NCBI RefSeq assembly: GCF_009664855.1
Contig: NZ_CP045928.1
Span: forward strand, 4,713,186 to 4,777,185
Source: Flavobacterium sp. SLB02
GTDB taxonomy: Bacteria; Bacteroidota; Bacteroidia; Flavobacteriales; Flavobacteriaceae
Reading direction: 5' to 3'
DNA: 64,000 nucleotides
Shown here: piece after piece, positions 53,073 through 63,500 of the stretch
How positions within the stretch are numbered: position 1 is the first letter of the stretch
How the letters are laid out: each line of letters begins with the position of its first letter
Position numbers and translations under genes: made by a program
The notes under the pieces: model-generated
Told to the model about the DNA's origin: nothing
The model's input: only the letters and a program-made list of their open reading frames with translations
Database searches by the model: none

Positions 53073-54569
53073 ATGAGCAAAACTTCTACAAAAGGCATCT
53101 GGAAAGTAATTTCGGCCTCATCAATGGGTACTATGATTGAATGGTATGATTTCTATATTTTTGGGAGTTTGGCCGTTGTAATTTCAACTAAATTCTTTCC
53201 GAGTGATAATCCAACCGCTGCCTTCTTATCGACTTTGGCCACTTTTGCTGCCGGATTTGTCGTAAGACCTTTTGGCGCTTTATTTTTTGGAAGACTCGGA
53301 GATATTATTGGCCGAAAATATACTTTTATGGCTACCTTATTATTAATGGGGGGTTCTACTTTTTTAATAGGCTGTATCCCGAGTTATGAAACGATTGGTT
53401 TTATGGCTCCATTATTAGTATTGATTCTGCGTTTATTACAAGGATTAGCGCTTGGTGGAGAATATGGAGGCGCAGCGACTTATGTTGCCGAACATGCTCC
53501 TGTGGGACAAAAAGGATATTGGACTTCCTGGATTCAAACTACAGCTACAGTTGGTTTATTTATTTCGTTAATGGTTATTCTGGCGACCAAAAATGTACTT
53601 TCGTCTGAAGATTTTGATTCCTGGGGATGGCGGGTTCCGTTCTGGGTTTCGATTGTTATGGTGGGTGTTTCTTATTTAATTCGTAAAAACATGGATGAAT
53701 CTCCTGTTTTTGCCAAAGCTAAAAAAGAAGGTACAACCAGTACAAATCCTCTAAAAGAAAGTTTCGGAAACCGATACAACCTGAAATTCGTGTTACTCGC
53801 ATTATTTGGGGCCACAATGGGACAAGGTGTTGTTTGGTACACCGGTCAGTTTTACGCTATGAGTTTTATGAAAACCGTAATGAATATCGATTCGTCGCAA
53901 GTTGATGGACTATTAGGAATTGCATTATTATTAGGTACTCCATTTTTTATTTTCTTTGGATGGCTGAGCGACAAAATAGGACGAAAATATATTATGATGG
54001 GCGGAATGCTTCTTGCGATTTTGTTCTACAGGCCTATTTACAAAATGATGTACAATACTACAGATGTAAACTACAAAACAGAACTTACTCAGGCCACAAA
54101 AGAAACAATCGAGGTTAATAAAGACAACGATTCTATTTATACTACACACAAAGAATATAGTGATGGAACTTCTTTCTTAGAGAAAAAGACGCATTTTTCA
54201 GGCAAAAAAGAAGCTCATATTACTACTTCGATTACGATCAATTCAAGCGATGAGTGGACTTTAATTTTCTTAGTTTTCATTCAGGTCTTATTTGTTACGA
54301 TGGTATACGGACCTATTGCGGCATTTTTAGTCGAAATGTTTCCAACAAAAATCAGATACACGTCAATGTCTTTGCCTTATCATGTTGGTAATGGTATTTT
54401 TGGAGGTCTGCTTCCTGCTATTTCGACATATTTTGTAACTCATGCTAAAGGAGCCGGAAAACCGGACTTTTATCTCGACGGACTTTGGTATCCTATTATT
54501 ATAGCTTCAGTCTGTTTTGTAATTGGAATGATTTACATCGATAATAAAAATAAAACCAATCACCTTTAA
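53073..54569 (+). CDS. MFS transporter, metabolite:H+ symporter (MHS) family
   Basis: 498 aa, 12 helices. MHS signature: the start GTMIEWYDFYIFGSLAVV, RPFGALFFGRLGDIIGRKYTF (motif A) and ALGGEYGGAATYVAEHAP. These proteins import organic acids or osmolytes such as betaine or proline. An insertion of about 70 hydrophilic residues (about 320-390) sits between two C-terminal helices; typical MHS proteins have a short loop there. The substrate cannot be named. A small membrane protein gene follows after 10 bases. Confidence 0.88.
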   Translation: MSKTSTKGIWKVISASSMGTMIEWYDFYIFGSLAVVISTKFFPSDNPTAAFLSTLATFAAGFVVRPFGALFFGRLGDIIGRKYTFMATLLLMGGSTFLIGCIPSYETIGFMAPLLVLILRLLQGLALGGEYGGAATYVAEHAPVGQKGYWTSWIQTTATVGLFISLMVILATKNVLSSEDFDSWGWRVPFWVSIVMVGVSYLIRKNMDESPVFAKAKKEGTTSTNPLKESFGNRYNLKFVLLALFGATMGQGVVWYTGQFYAMSFMKTVMNIDSSQVDGLLGIALLLGTPFFIFFGWLSDKIGRKYIMMGGMLLAILFYRPIYKMMYNTTDVNYKTELTQATKETIEVNKDNDSIYTTHKEYSDGTSFLEKKTHFSGKKEAHITTSITINSSDEWTLIFLVFIQVLFVTMVYGPIAAFLVEMFPTKIRYTSMSLPYHVGNGIFGGLLPAISTYFVTHAKGAGKPDFYLDGLWYPIIIASVCFVIGMIYIDNKNKTNHL

Positions 54570-54579
54570 TATTATAACT

Positions 54580-54804
54580 ATGAATACTATCAAACAAATT
54601 TTAGGTGTTTTGTGGATTATCCTTGCAGTTGCAGCGGCATATTTTTGCATATTCGAATTTGGCTTACCCAAACTCTTGTCTGACCAACAAGATGATTTAG
54701 TATTTGGAATCATCATCCTTTTTATTCTTACTCCTCTCATTGTTTTAGGATTGGGAACTTTTGGCTATTTTGCCGTAATTGGAGAATACAACGAAGAGAA
54801 GTAA
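54580..54804 (+). CDS. Small two-helix membrane protein
   Basis: 74 aa with two membrane helices (about 5-27 and 42-66) joined by a short loop LPKLLSDQQDDL. It starts 10 bases after the MHS transporter gene and shares its terminator, so it is probably an accessory product of that operon. Function not known; similar short proteins follow MHS genes in Flavobacterium. Confidence 0.7.
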   Translation: MNTIKQILGVLWIILAVAAAYFCIFEFGLPKLLSDQQDDLVFGIIILFILTPLIVLGLGTFGYFAVIGEYNEEK

Positions 54805-54820
54805 TACAAAATTACATGAG

Positions 54821-54858
54821 AAAAGGGCTGTCTATTAATATAGAGCAGCCCTTTTTCA
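54821..54858. terminator. Terminator between the MHS operon and amylase
   Basis: AAAAGGGCTG pairs with CAGCCCTTTT, with an inner TCTAT/ATAGA stem and one bulged G. T-run after it on the plus strand and A-run before, so it can serve both convergent units. Confidence 0.9.
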
Positions 54859-54908
54859 TTACTAACCAAACCAAAAATTTTAATCTGTTAGAGATATATT
54901 TTAAACCT

Positions 54909-57782
54909 TTATTTTTTAACAAACTTCATTACTTGCGTTTTACCGCTTTCATCCAAGGCTTTTACAATATATAAACCCGTTTGTAATTCGCTTACGCCAA
55001 ATTGAAAATCAACGTTTCTATTTGAAGCGAAACTTTTAACCAATTGTCCGGAAATTGAATAAACCTGAACTTTTGTAACAGCAGTATTTAAAGTAAAATA
55101 GTCTGAAACCGGATTTGGGAATAAATTCACCGCATTTCCTTTTTCAAAATCTTCAATGGCTAAATTCGCTGTTTTGTTGCCATAAATTCTATATTCTCCA
55201 GCAGGTAAATTTATTGGTGCATTTATATCCGCAACATTTATAGTCGTATTATCCATTAAATTATACCACGTTCCTGCATACGGAAAACCTGTTGAAACAT
55301 TTTGTGCTGTAACATCAAAATTGGCCAGAATTAAAACATCTTTTAATTGTGCCGAAGCCAAACTGGCATTGGTTATTTTAATATTTAATGTTAACGAATT
55401 AGAATTTGGAATTGTAGAAGTTCCTAAAAATACAGGTTCTGTTTTTTTAAGCGTGATCATTTTAGCCCAATCGTTATAAATTTTATTACGATTTGAATTT
55501 CCTAACCAATTGTTTACCCATTGAGGCTGTGGTTTAGTATCTAATTTACAATCTCCTGAAATGGCATCTGAATCTGTATTTACAGAATTATTATTGCAGG
55601 TAAAAATTGAATTTTCCCAACCTAATTCCCCAAAATGCCAAATCATTTTTGGCCCCGGAACCAACAATGAAACAGCTCCAATTGCCGACATTCTGGATAA
55701 AGCGGTATCTAAAGTTTTCACATTATAAGTCCCGCCTGAAGCACCATATTGTAGATTTTTATACATCAAACGTTCTTCGTCATGACTTTCTGCATAACCT
55801 ATTAAACGATTTGCGACAAACCCACGATTTGCACTTGACATTTTCGAGATATTACTTTCAGTCGCATATCCCATAGACAATTGATTATACTCTTTTGTCA
55901 TTTTTCCCCACATCATAATTCCTTTACTTGGCGTTTCAGAAATTTTATAATCTGCCCATTGTTTTTCTTCGGTTTCGGTTCCCAAATGTTCAAAAATGGT
56001 GTAATGTGTCGGGTCTAAACTCCATGAATAATCAGCATATTTCTTTAATATATCTACCCTATCCTGCTGATAAGCATTGGTACAGGCTTCATCTGCGGCA
56101 GTACAAGCTTGTGTAAAACCTTTCGTTAAATCCCAACGGAAACCATCAATTTTATATTCCTGAATCCATTGTTTAATTACACGTTCTACATAATATTGTG
56201 TTTTTACCGATTGATGATTAAAATCTTCTCCAACACTAAAAGTATGTTTGGCTACTGTATTAAAATAAGGATTTTCAGCTGTTGGCGCTCCAAATCCATC
56301 ACCATCAGGATCGTTCATCCACATTCTCACCATCGGATTTCTGCCAAAAGCATGATTCAATGCAACATCCAGAATAACCGCAATTCCGTTTTGATGACAA
56401 ACATCAATCAGTTCTTTTAATTTATCTGATGTTCCATAAAATTTATCCAATGCCATGTGGAATGACGTATTGTAACCCCAGCTCTCATTGCCTTCAAATT
56501 CCATTACCGGCATTAATTCGATAGCATTTATTTTTAATAATTTAAAATATTCTATCTTATCTATTAAACTTTGATAACTTTTACCCGAATCAAAATCACG
56601 AACTAAAACCTCGTAAATTACCAATTTTTCCTTTTCAGGTTTTGTGAAATTAGTTATTTGCCAGTTATATGGCGTTTGTCCCGTTTTAAGAACTGTAACT
56701 TCAAAATTTTGTCCTGTTGGATAAACTGGCATATTTGGATAAGAAGCTTCAGGAATAGAAGGGTCATCGTAAGGAGATAATACCAAAGTTGAATACGGAT
56801 CAGCCGTTTTTACCAAGGAAGGCGAGTTTGCAATTGGATTAGTTTTTACCACCCAATATTGATACGTATTATTTACACCGGAAACTAATCCGTTTAATTC
56901 TAACCAAAATTTTCCGGAAACAGGATCTTTTTTCATGGCATACGCCGATGAAGGCTGCCAATTATTAAAACTTCCGGCAACGTAAACAAAATCTTTTAAA
57001 GGTGCATCCAGAACCAAAGTCGCTCTTGTAGCATCGGCCGCATTATAATTAATTCCATCTACTAAACCTGTTGGCATTGCCTGCGAAACCGTATTTGGGT
57101 TTGCTATTACCGAAAATTTCTTTACAATTGTAGTTCCTGCCTGAGTAACAGTCAGCTCGTAACTCTGATTATTTGTAACACCAATATGAGAATAAGAATA
57201 GCTCACGGTACTTGTATTTGTATTAATAACGGTTCCGTTAGCTTTTAAGGAATAACTTGCCACACCATTTGTATTTGTCGCAGCAATATTAAAATTATAT
57301 CCCGATGCTATAATTGAAGCACTATTTTCTACCGGAGAAGTCAATGAAACCTGAAAAGAACCAACTTCGATTAAAATATCCTGTGATTGTTTAGTACCTG
57401 TTCCGTCTTTAGCTTTAACAAGAAAACCTATTTTCCCAATTCCGTTTCTATTAAAATATACCGATGGTGTAAATGTTTTTGTATAAGTATCGGTTGCGGA
57501 ATTATAAGTAAACTTACTTGCTTCATTTGATGCAGTCCAGGGTCCGTTAGAAGGAGAATCCATTTGAGTGGTATCATTTACATCATAAGACCACGACCAA
57601 AGATATAATGCATTCCCAATAACTCCCCAGGTACTTTCATCAATACTTGTACCATTAATAGTAATGGTAATTGGTGTCGTATCTTCAAAAGTTGAAGGGC
57701 TAATGGAGTAAGTTGCCATTTGTTTTTGTGCAAAAGCAACTACTGCCATCAATAAAAATATTGATAGTAAAGTTTTTTTCAT
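54909..57782 (-). CDS. Secreted GH13 alpha-amylase with T9SS sorting domain
   Basis: 957 aa. Signal peptide (1-18), an N-terminal Ig-like carbohydrate-binding region (about 25-235), a CBM48-like domain (about 245-340; KDFVYVAGSFNNWQPSSAYAM), the GH13 barrel (about 385-760) and a type A T9SS tail (about 885-957; NLFPNPVSDYFTL ... GLYIVKAL). Catalytic residues: nucleophile Asp in GFRWDLTKGF, acid/base Glu in YTIFEHLG, third Asp in AESHDEERL; VILDVALNHAF also matches. It cuts alpha-1,4 glucan at the cell surface or outside. It lies downstream of susE behind a hairpin. Confidence 0.93.
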   Translation of the reverse strand: MKKTLLSIFLLMAVVAFAQKQMATYSISPSTFEDTTPITITINGTSIDESTWGVIGNALYLWSWSYDVNDTTQMDSPSNGPWTASNEASKFTYNSATDTYTKTFTPSVYFNRNGIGKIGFLVKAKDGTGTKQSQDILIEVGSFQVSLTSPVENSASIIASGYNFNIAATNTNGVASYSLKANGTVINTNTSTVSYSYSHIGVTNNQSYELTVTQAGTTIVKKFSVIANPNTVSQAMPTGLVDGINYNAADATRATLVLDAPLKDFVYVAGSFNNWQPSSAYAMKKDPVSGKFWLELNGLVSGVNNTYQYWVVKTNPIANSPSLVKTADPYSTLVLSPYDDPSIPEASYPNMPVYPTGQNFEVTVLKTGQTPYNWQITNFTKPEKEKLVIYEVLVRDFDSGKSYQSLIDKIEYFKLLKINAIELMPVMEFEGNESWGYNTSFHMALDKFYGTSDKLKELIDVCHQNGIAVILDVALNHAFGRNPMVRMWMNDPDGDGFGAPTAENPYFNTVAKHTFSVGEDFNHQSVKTQYYVERVIKQWIQEYKIDGFRWDLTKGFTQACTAADEACTNAYQQDRVDILKKYADYSWSLDPTHYTIFEHLGTETEEKQWADYKISETPSKGIMMWGKMTKEYNQLSMGYATESNISKMSSANRGFVANRLIGYAESHDEERLMYKNLQYGASGGTYNVKTLDTALSRMSAIGAVSLLVPGPKMIWHFGELGWENSIFTCNNNSVNTDSDAISGDCKLDTKPQPQWVNNWLGNSNRNKIYNDWAKMITLKKTEPVFLGTSTIPNSNSLTLNIKITNASLASAQLKDVLILANFDVTAQNVSTGFPYAGTWYNLMDNTTINVADINAPINLPAGEYRIYGNKTANLAIEDFEKGNAVNLFPNPVSDYFTLNTAVTKVQVYSISGQLVKSFASNRNVDFQFGVSELQTGLYIVKALDESGKTQVMKFVKK

Positions 57783-57806
57783 AATGTGGTTGGTTGGTTA
57801 GTTTAT

Positions 57807-57840
57807 AAAAAAAGGCTATCATAGAGACAGCCTTTCTTTT
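57807..57840 (-). terminator. Terminator between susE and amylase genes
   Basis: AAAGGCTATC (57811-57820) pairs with GACAGCCTTT (57826-57835), loop ATAGA; on the minus strand seven T follow. The amylase gene probably depends on read-through or on its own promoter. Confidence 0.85.
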
Positions 57841-57855
57841 AATTATAACAAAACG

Positions 57856-58602
57856 TTAGTTTTTTGTAATGGTGTATTTTTTTGCAACAAAATCAACAAT
57901 GATTGTATAGTTTCCTGCAACAGTAACTGGAATGTTAGCACCTCCGGCTTCTAATGTTAAATCATTACCATTATCACCATAGTTAGTGTCCCATTTATCG
58001 TCAAGTCTAAATTTGTAATCTCCAACTTTCAACGGTCCAGTGTACGAATATGTTTTAGTTGCTAAATCATACTCTAAATTAGTATCCGGATCATCCCATC
58101 CATTAGGAGTTGCAGAACCAATAAGTCCCCAGTTGTCCCATGCAGAATATGACGTAATAGCTAATTTAATAACATTTGAGTACTGAGCAATGCCTCGCGC
58201 ACCAACATACGATTTAACACGAATGTCTGCATCTTGAGATTGAAAAGCCGTTAATCCGGCATTTACCGCTGCTGCATTAAGTTCTCCGCTTGTTACGACT
58301 ACTTTATTTGTTGTAGTTACAGAAACGACAACCACATCTTTGAAGTCTGTTCCTGATTTTGCCATTTCAACCTGATAAGTTACCGGTGTCGACTCACCTG
58401 CATATTGTGCAGCATCCCATGTAAAAGTTGCAGCTACTTTGTTAGGTTCTGCTTTATCAAGAACATAAACTGATCCTTCAGCAGGAACTGCTAATACAGC
58501 CGCTTTTGTTGGCGTAACTACAGTTAGATCATCATCTGAATCACAAGCTGTAGCGGATATAAATAACAGTGCAAATGCACTTAGTTTTAATATATTTTTC
58601 AT
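57856..58602 (-). CDS. susE: SusE-like outer-membrane starch-binding lipoprotein
   Basis: 248 aa. Lipoprotein signal with Cys at about 20 (SATACDSDDD, surface-export-type acidic residues after it). An N-terminal SusE Ig-like domain (about 28-145; FTWDAAQYAGESTPVTYQVEMAKSG) is followed by one carbohydrate-binding module (about 155-248; WGLIGSATPNGWDDPDTNLEYD, LKVGDYKFRLDDKWDTNYG). Aromatic residues there stack on glucose units. It is shorter than Bacteroides SusE/SusF, which have two or three such modules. Confidence 0.9.
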   Translation of the reverse strand: MKNILKLSAFALLFISATACDSDDDLTVVTPTKAAVLAVPAEGSVYVLDKAEPNKVAATFTWDAAQYAGESTPVTYQVEMAKSGTDFKDVVVVSVTTTNKVVVTSGELNAAAVNAGLTAFQSQDADIRVKSYVGARGIAQYSNVIKLAITSYSAWDNWGLIGSATPNGWDDPDTNLEYDLATKTYSYTGPLKVGDYKFRLDDKWDTNYGDNGNDLTLEAGGANIPVTVAGNYTIIVDFVAKKYTITKN

Positions 58603-58612
58603 ATTTCTCGTA

Positions 58613-60178
58613 TTAAGATGAATAACCTGGATTTTGTGTTAACTGTGGATTTGCCTGTAACGCAGTTGTAGGGATTGGGTACAAGTTGTAAGTTTCAGGA
58701 ATTGCAACTCCATCTTTTACTCCACCTTTCCAAGGCCATAGATAAGATCCTCCAGTAAATTTTCCAAATCGAATTAAATCCTGTCTTCTGTGTCCTTCAA
58801 GGTTTAATTCTCTACCTCTTTCTTTCAAAATAAAATCAAGGTTTAATTCTCCTGCATTTATTTCTCCTGCATGCGATCTTGTTCTTACTTTATTTACATA
58901 TTCTAAAGCTAAGCCTGCAGAACCTCCACTTGCTCCTCTTACTACACATTCAGCATACATTAAGTAAGCATCAGACAATCTGAACAAAGGAAAATCTGTA
59001 TTAGCAAAACTTGTTGCATTTGTTGGTCCTACAAAGTTTTTGTTTGTAAATTTCACACTAGGATAACCGTCAGTCCATTTTTTATAATCATTCATTTCAT
59101 AAGAATGTCCTGTAGTAAAGAATAATTTTGCTCTGTCATCTGGAGAATCAACCAAGTTTCCATTATTAAATAATCCGTACCACGCTTTAGTAGCTCTGTG
59201 ACCAGTCCAAGCATCAATAGCACCATAATTATTAGGATTCATTGTTTCTGTACTAAGGTTTCCGTTAATGATATAAGTTGTATTACCATAACCCTGACTC
59301 ACTACAGCATCTGCAATTAAAAAATAGATAATTTCCGGCGAAGTATTATTATCTCCTGAAAACACACTTCCAAAATTTGGCGCAAGAGTATAACCACCTT
59401 CATCGATTACTTTTTTAGAATATAATAAAGCATCATCATATCTTTGAGTTCCTGTATACACTTCTGCATTTAGGTATAATTTTGCCAAAAGCATTCTTAC
59501 TACATTTTTATCTGCTTTACCGTAAGATTTTGTTGCTGTAATAGTACCTTCAACCTCTTTTAATTCAGATTCTAAAAAGGCAAAAAGCTCTTTTCTTGTT
59601 GATTCTTTTTTTGGAGTCGTTGTATTAATATCAGCTTCGGTTGTAATAGCTCCTTTACCAAAACAATCTATAAGATAGTAATAAGCTAATCCTCTTAAAA
59701 AACGCAATTCTGCAATATGATTTTCTCTGTTTGGAACATCTACTTTCGTCGTTTTTAAAATCTGAATTAAATTACTTGACTGAGATATCGTGTAATAAGC
59801 TCTGTCGTATAAATATCTAAAGAATTTATTATTTGCATTCCACCCACTTGTTGTAGTTAACTGATCTAAACCATCATCTCCCCAACGGTTTTTCATACCA
59901 TCTGCAGAGAAATCCTGTAAGTTGATGATACTTCTTAAAAAAGCAGCTTCTCCAGCATCTTTTGTAGTAACATCTGTAGAACTTGGACCATCAGGACCTG
60001 AAAGAGCAAAAGTTCCGTAAATTTTAGAAACTAAACCGTCTACAGCATTTGGATCCTGCTCTAAAAGCTTATCCAAAGTCAATTCTACTTTTGGTTCTGT
60101 ATTTAAGTCATCTACACAAGCAGTGAATAAGAATAGAACCAAAGCAGCTCCTATAATCTTAAATTTAAATTGATTCAT
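58613..60178 (-). CDS. susD: RagB/SusD-family starch-binding lipoprotein
   Basis: 521 aa. Lipoprotein signal LFTACVDDLNTEP (Cys at about 21). TPR-like helical scaffold with SusD hallmarks: AELRFLRGLAYYYLIDCFGKGAI near 165-190 and the C-terminal ILKERGRELNLEGHRRQDLIRFGKF. It caps the SusC barrel and binds oligosaccharide at the cell surface. It is 15 bases behind susC and 10 before susE, one operon. Confidence 0.95.
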   Translation of the reverse strand: MNQFKFKIIGAALVLFLFTACVDDLNTEPKVELTLDKLLEQDPNAVDGLVSKIYGTFALSGPDGPSSTDVTTKDAGEAAFLRSIINLQDFSADGMKNRWGDDGLDQLTTTSGWNANNKFFRYLYDRAYYTISQSSNLIQILKTTKVDVPNRENHIAELRFLRGLAYYYLIDCFGKGAITTEADINTTTPKKESTRKELFAFLESELKEVEGTITATKSYGKADKNVVRMLLAKLYLNAEVYTGTQRYDDALLYSKKVIDEGGYTLAPNFGSVFSGDNNTSPEIIYFLIADAVVSQGYGNTTYIINGNLSTETMNPNNYGAIDAWTGHRATKAWYGLFNNGNLVDSPDDRAKLFFTTGHSYEMNDYKKWTDGYPSVKFTNKNFVGPTNATSFANTDFPLFRLSDAYLMYAECVVRGASGGSAGLALEYVNKVRTRSHAGEINAGELNLDFILKERGRELNLEGHRRQDLIRFGKFTGGSYLWPWKGGVKDGVAIPETYNLYPIPTTALQANPQLTQNPGYSS

Positions 60179-60193
60179 CTTTATATTTTTTTA

Positions 60194-63100
60194 TTAAAAG
60201 TCTAAATTCAGACCAAAACTGAAAGTTCTTGATCTTGGATAGAAATTATTATCAATTGCATTGAAATTCTCCGGATCAACCCCTGTATAATTGGTTACAA
60301 TAAATACATTATTAGCTGAAGCATACAATCTTAAAACAGCACCTTTAATTGCTTTGTCAAAATTATATCCAAGAGTTATGTTCTGACAACGTAAAAAGCT
60401 TGCATCTTCTAAGTAATAATCAGAAAATGGAACGTTTCCGTTTATAGTTTGAAAATCAAATTCAGTATTCAAAACATTCGTTAAACTAGTTGAATTTGCA
60501 GGCAATGCTTTATCAATAAATCCAGACTGAAGTTTTCTTGCATTGTATACTTTCCCTCCTATTTGACCATTGAAAGTTGTTGATAAATCAAACTGTTTGT
60601 ACGAAGCTGTTAATCCTAAACCATACGTCCAGTTTGGTCTTAAAGCCACATAATATCTGTCACCATCATCGATAACACCATCTCCGTTTTTGTCAACAAA
60701 AGCATTTTCTACCGGTTTGTTGTTTGAATCATAAACTTGTTGAAATACCCAAGCTGAATAAGGTTGTTGACCAACAGTATTGTAAGCAATCTTTTGTCCT
60801 GTTCCTACCGGAATGTTCGATGCGTTATCTACGTTTGTCGTTCTGTTATTCAAATCTGTAATTTTACCAATGTTATAAGCAATGTTTCCATTTACAGCTA
60901 AATTGAAATCATCACTATTGATCACTTTTACATTTAAGTTTCCTTCAACACCTTTATTTTTCATGTCTCCAACATTAGCAACAAACTCATTTGTTAAAGC
61001 TTGTCCAGGAGCCGCTGAAACTACAGAAAGCAAATCTTTTGTATATTTTTGATACGCATCGATACTACCTGTAACAATACTTTTTTCAAAAAGATCAAAA
61101 TCAATACCTACGTTATATGTAGTTGTTTTTTCCCATGTTAAATCCTCATTATAAGGTTTAGCATAATAACCATTTACTCCAGGAATATAAGTACTTGAGG
61201 TACCAGTTGGCGCAAATAATGCACTGTAAGGATAAGAACCTGCAACACCCGTTATATCTTGTTGTCCTGTAATACCGTAACCTAATCTTAATTTTAAGTC
61301 TTTAAAGGTTTTAGAATCTTTTAAGAATGATTCGTCTTTCATTCTCCATGCAACACCTGCTGCAGGGAAATAACCCCATCTTTTATCTTCTTTAAATAAA
61401 GAAGATCCATCTGCTCTTAAAGTAAACGTAAATAAGTATTTGTCTACTAAATCAAAATTTGCTCTTCCAAAAAACGATTGTAAGTTTCTCTCGTTATAGT
61501 ATCTGTTATTAGCATTATTCGCCGGGTTTGGAGTTAATTCTCTTAAACCGTTTACAGTACTATACCTGTAATTTTCCTTAGTTCCGTCAGTTTTAAAGTT
61601 TTGATAAGAATAACCTGCCTGAGCATCTACTCTGGTTACAAATCCTGTTAAACTTTTGTTGTATACAAAATAAGCATCTAATGTTTTATTTGTAACGGTT
61701 TGATCTTCGGCATAATTTAAACCTGGATTAAACACATACGTTGGAGGAGTTGTTCCGGCAGAGTTGTCTAATTGATAAGTCTGAAGAGCATTCTCTGAAT
61801 ATGATTCTCTAATTTTTGATTTAGATGCTTCGATACCACCATTAACAACAGCTCTTAAAGCTTCGAAAAATGGCATTTTATAATCTAATTCAATGTTTCC
61901 TAATAATTTCTGAACTTCCTCCGGACGAGATCTTTGATTCAAGATTGCCAATGGATTTTGCGCTCCATTAATAGATTTATTAGTATTAAGCAACTGATAG
62001 TATCCTCCAAAAATATTATTTGGTGAATTAGGATCAGCATAAGCTGGTTTAGTAGGATCCATTCCTAAAGCACTACCAATAACAGCATCAGCATCTATAG
62101 CATTCTTTTTAACAGAGATACCTTTAGCATTAACATCAATTTTTAAATGATTATCTAATAAAACTGGTGAAAGTTTAATAGATCCTGTATATCTTTCAAG
62201 ATCATTTGTTCTTACAACACCTTCATTTTTAGCATAACCAACAGAAGCTCTAAATGGAATTTTACCAAATAAATTCGCTCTTGCACTAAAGTTATTGTCA
62301 CTAGAGAAAGATGTTCTGTAAATTAAATCCTGCCAGTCTGTATTGTATAATTTTCTTCCTTCTATTTGAGGAGTTGCCGGATTATCAACCGCACCACTAC
62401 CATCAGGAACACCTAATAAATTAGTGTAATCAGGGTGATACTTTTGCATGAAAGAAGTAAATTGAGTTCCAGTCATCATATCAACAGGATTATTTACTTT
62501 ACCAACAGTTATATTAGATGAAAAAGTAAATTTTGGAGCACCACTAACACCTTTTTTAGTAGTAACAATGATCACACCATTAGAAGCTCTTGAACCATAA
62601 ATAGCGGTAGCAGATGCATCTTTTAATATTGTAAACGAATCAATATCATTAGGATTTATCAAGGTTAATGGATTAGAGATTCCTGCCGGATTTGTATTAT
62701 CAATTGGCACACCATCTATAATAATCAAAGGATTGTTATTACCAGATAATGAACTTCCTCCTCTAATTCTAATATTTGGGTTTGCATCTGGCATACCACC
62801 ATCTGTAGTAATTCTAACACCAGAAGCTCTACCTACAAGTAATTGATCTGCAGAACCAACCGGTCCTTTATTAAGCTGATTGGCTGATAAAACAGTTACC
62901 GCACCTGTCGCGTCTTTTTTCTTAACAGTACCGTAACCTACTTGTACCACAACTTCTTTAAGCTGATTGGTATCTTCCTCTAAAGAAATCGATATAGTTT
63001 GCTGACCATTAAAAGTTACAGTTGACGTTTTATATCCAATAAATGAAACCAAAATTTTGTCTCCATTTTTTAAATTAGATAACTGAAATTTACCGTCAAA

Positions 63101-63265
63101 ATCTGTCGATGCACCGCCTGGAGCACCTTGTACATTTACGTTTACTCCCGGGATTGGTTGCCCCGTTGCCAGATCGGCAACTGTTCCTGTCAAGGTACTT
63201 TGAGCTAGTACACTAAACGGTAACAGTAGGAATAAAAATAACAACTTTTTGTAAATTGTTTTCAT
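60194..63265 (-). CDS. susC: SusC/RagA-family TonB-dependent outer-membrane transporter
   Basis: 1023 aa. Signal peptide (1-21), carboxypeptidase-like regulatory domain (about 25-100; LTGTVADLATGQPIPGVNVNVQG), plug with the SusC signature (VVVQVGYGTVKKKDATGAV; ASATAIYGSRASNGVIIVTTKKG) and a 22-strand barrel ending in FSFGLNLDF. It imports maltodextrins with TonB energy, gated by SusD. A TAATTTTG -7 element on the minus strand (63331-63338) lies 66 bases before the ATG. Confidence 0.95.
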   Translation of the reverse strand: MKTIYKKLLFLFLLLPFSVLAQSTLTGTVADLATGQPIPGVNVNVQGAPGGASTDFDGKFQLSNLKNGDKILVSFIGYKTSTVTFNGQQTISISLEEDTNQLKEVVVQVGYGTVKKKDATGAVTVLSANQLNKGPVGSADQLLVGRASGVRITTDGGMPDANPNIRIRGGSSLSGNNNPLIIIDGVPIDNTNPAGISNPLTLINPNDIDSFTILKDASATAIYGSRASNGVIIVTTKKGVSGAPKFTFSSNITVGKVNNPVDMMTGTQFTSFMQKYHPDYTNLLGVPDGSGAVDNPATPQIEGRKLYNTDWQDLIYRTSFSSDNNFSARANLFGKIPFRASVGYAKNEGVVRTNDLERYTGSIKLSPVLLDNHLKIDVNAKGISVKKNAIDADAVIGSALGMDPTKPAYADPNSPNNIFGGYYQLLNTNKSINGAQNPLAILNQRSRPEEVQKLLGNIELDYKMPFFEALRAVVNGGIEASKSKIRESYSENALQTYQLDNSAGTTPPTYVFNPGLNYAEDQTVTNKTLDAYFVYNKSLTGFVTRVDAQAGYSYQNFKTDGTKENYRYSTVNGLRELTPNPANNANNRYYNERNLQSFFGRANFDLVDKYLFTFTLRADGSSLFKEDKRWGYFPAAGVAWRMKDESFLKDSKTFKDLKLRLGYGITGQQDITGVAGSYPYSALFAPTGTSSTYIPGVNGYYAKPYNEDLTWEKTTTYNVGIDFDLFEKSIVTGSIDAYQKYTKDLLSVVSAAPGQALTNEFVANVGDMKNKGVEGNLNVKVINSDDFNLAVNGNIAYNIGKITDLNNRTTNVDNASNIPVGTGQKIAYNTVGQQPYSAWVFQQVYDSNNKPVENAFVDKNGDGVIDDGDRYYVALRPNWTYGLGLTASYKQFDLSTTFNGQIGGKVYNARKLQSGFIDKALPANSTSLTNVLNTEFDFQTINGNVPFSDYYLEDASFLRCQNITLGYNFDKAIKGAVLRLYASANNVFIVTNYTGVDPENFNAIDNNFYPRSRTFSFGLNLDF

Positions 63266-63330
63266 ACTTTTTGTTTAAATTAGTTTGAGTTTTTGATTGT
63301 TAGTTAAGTTTTTAATTTTACTTCGAATTT

Positions 63331-63338
63331 CAAAATTA
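63331..63338 (-). promoter_or_regulatory. -7 element of the sus operon
   Basis: CAAAATTA on the plus strand reads TAATTTTG on the minus. No TTTG lies 19-21 bases upstream, so the promoter may need an activator. ACGAAAACGT (63383-63392), about 45 bases upstream, resembles the ACGnnnnCGT core of LacI/MalR-family operators, a weak clue for control by the divergent regulator. Confidence 0.4.
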
Positions 63339-63500
63339 TGAATTTATTAACGTGCTCGACCAGAGACCTTTTTTATTGAGTTACGAAAACGTGATAGTGT
63401 TGAAAACTTTCTATTTTTTGTAATCTTTTCAGTCAAAAAATGTCAAATCAAAAAATAAAAGATACCTTTATTAATAATTAGATTTTTTTCAACAAATCCT

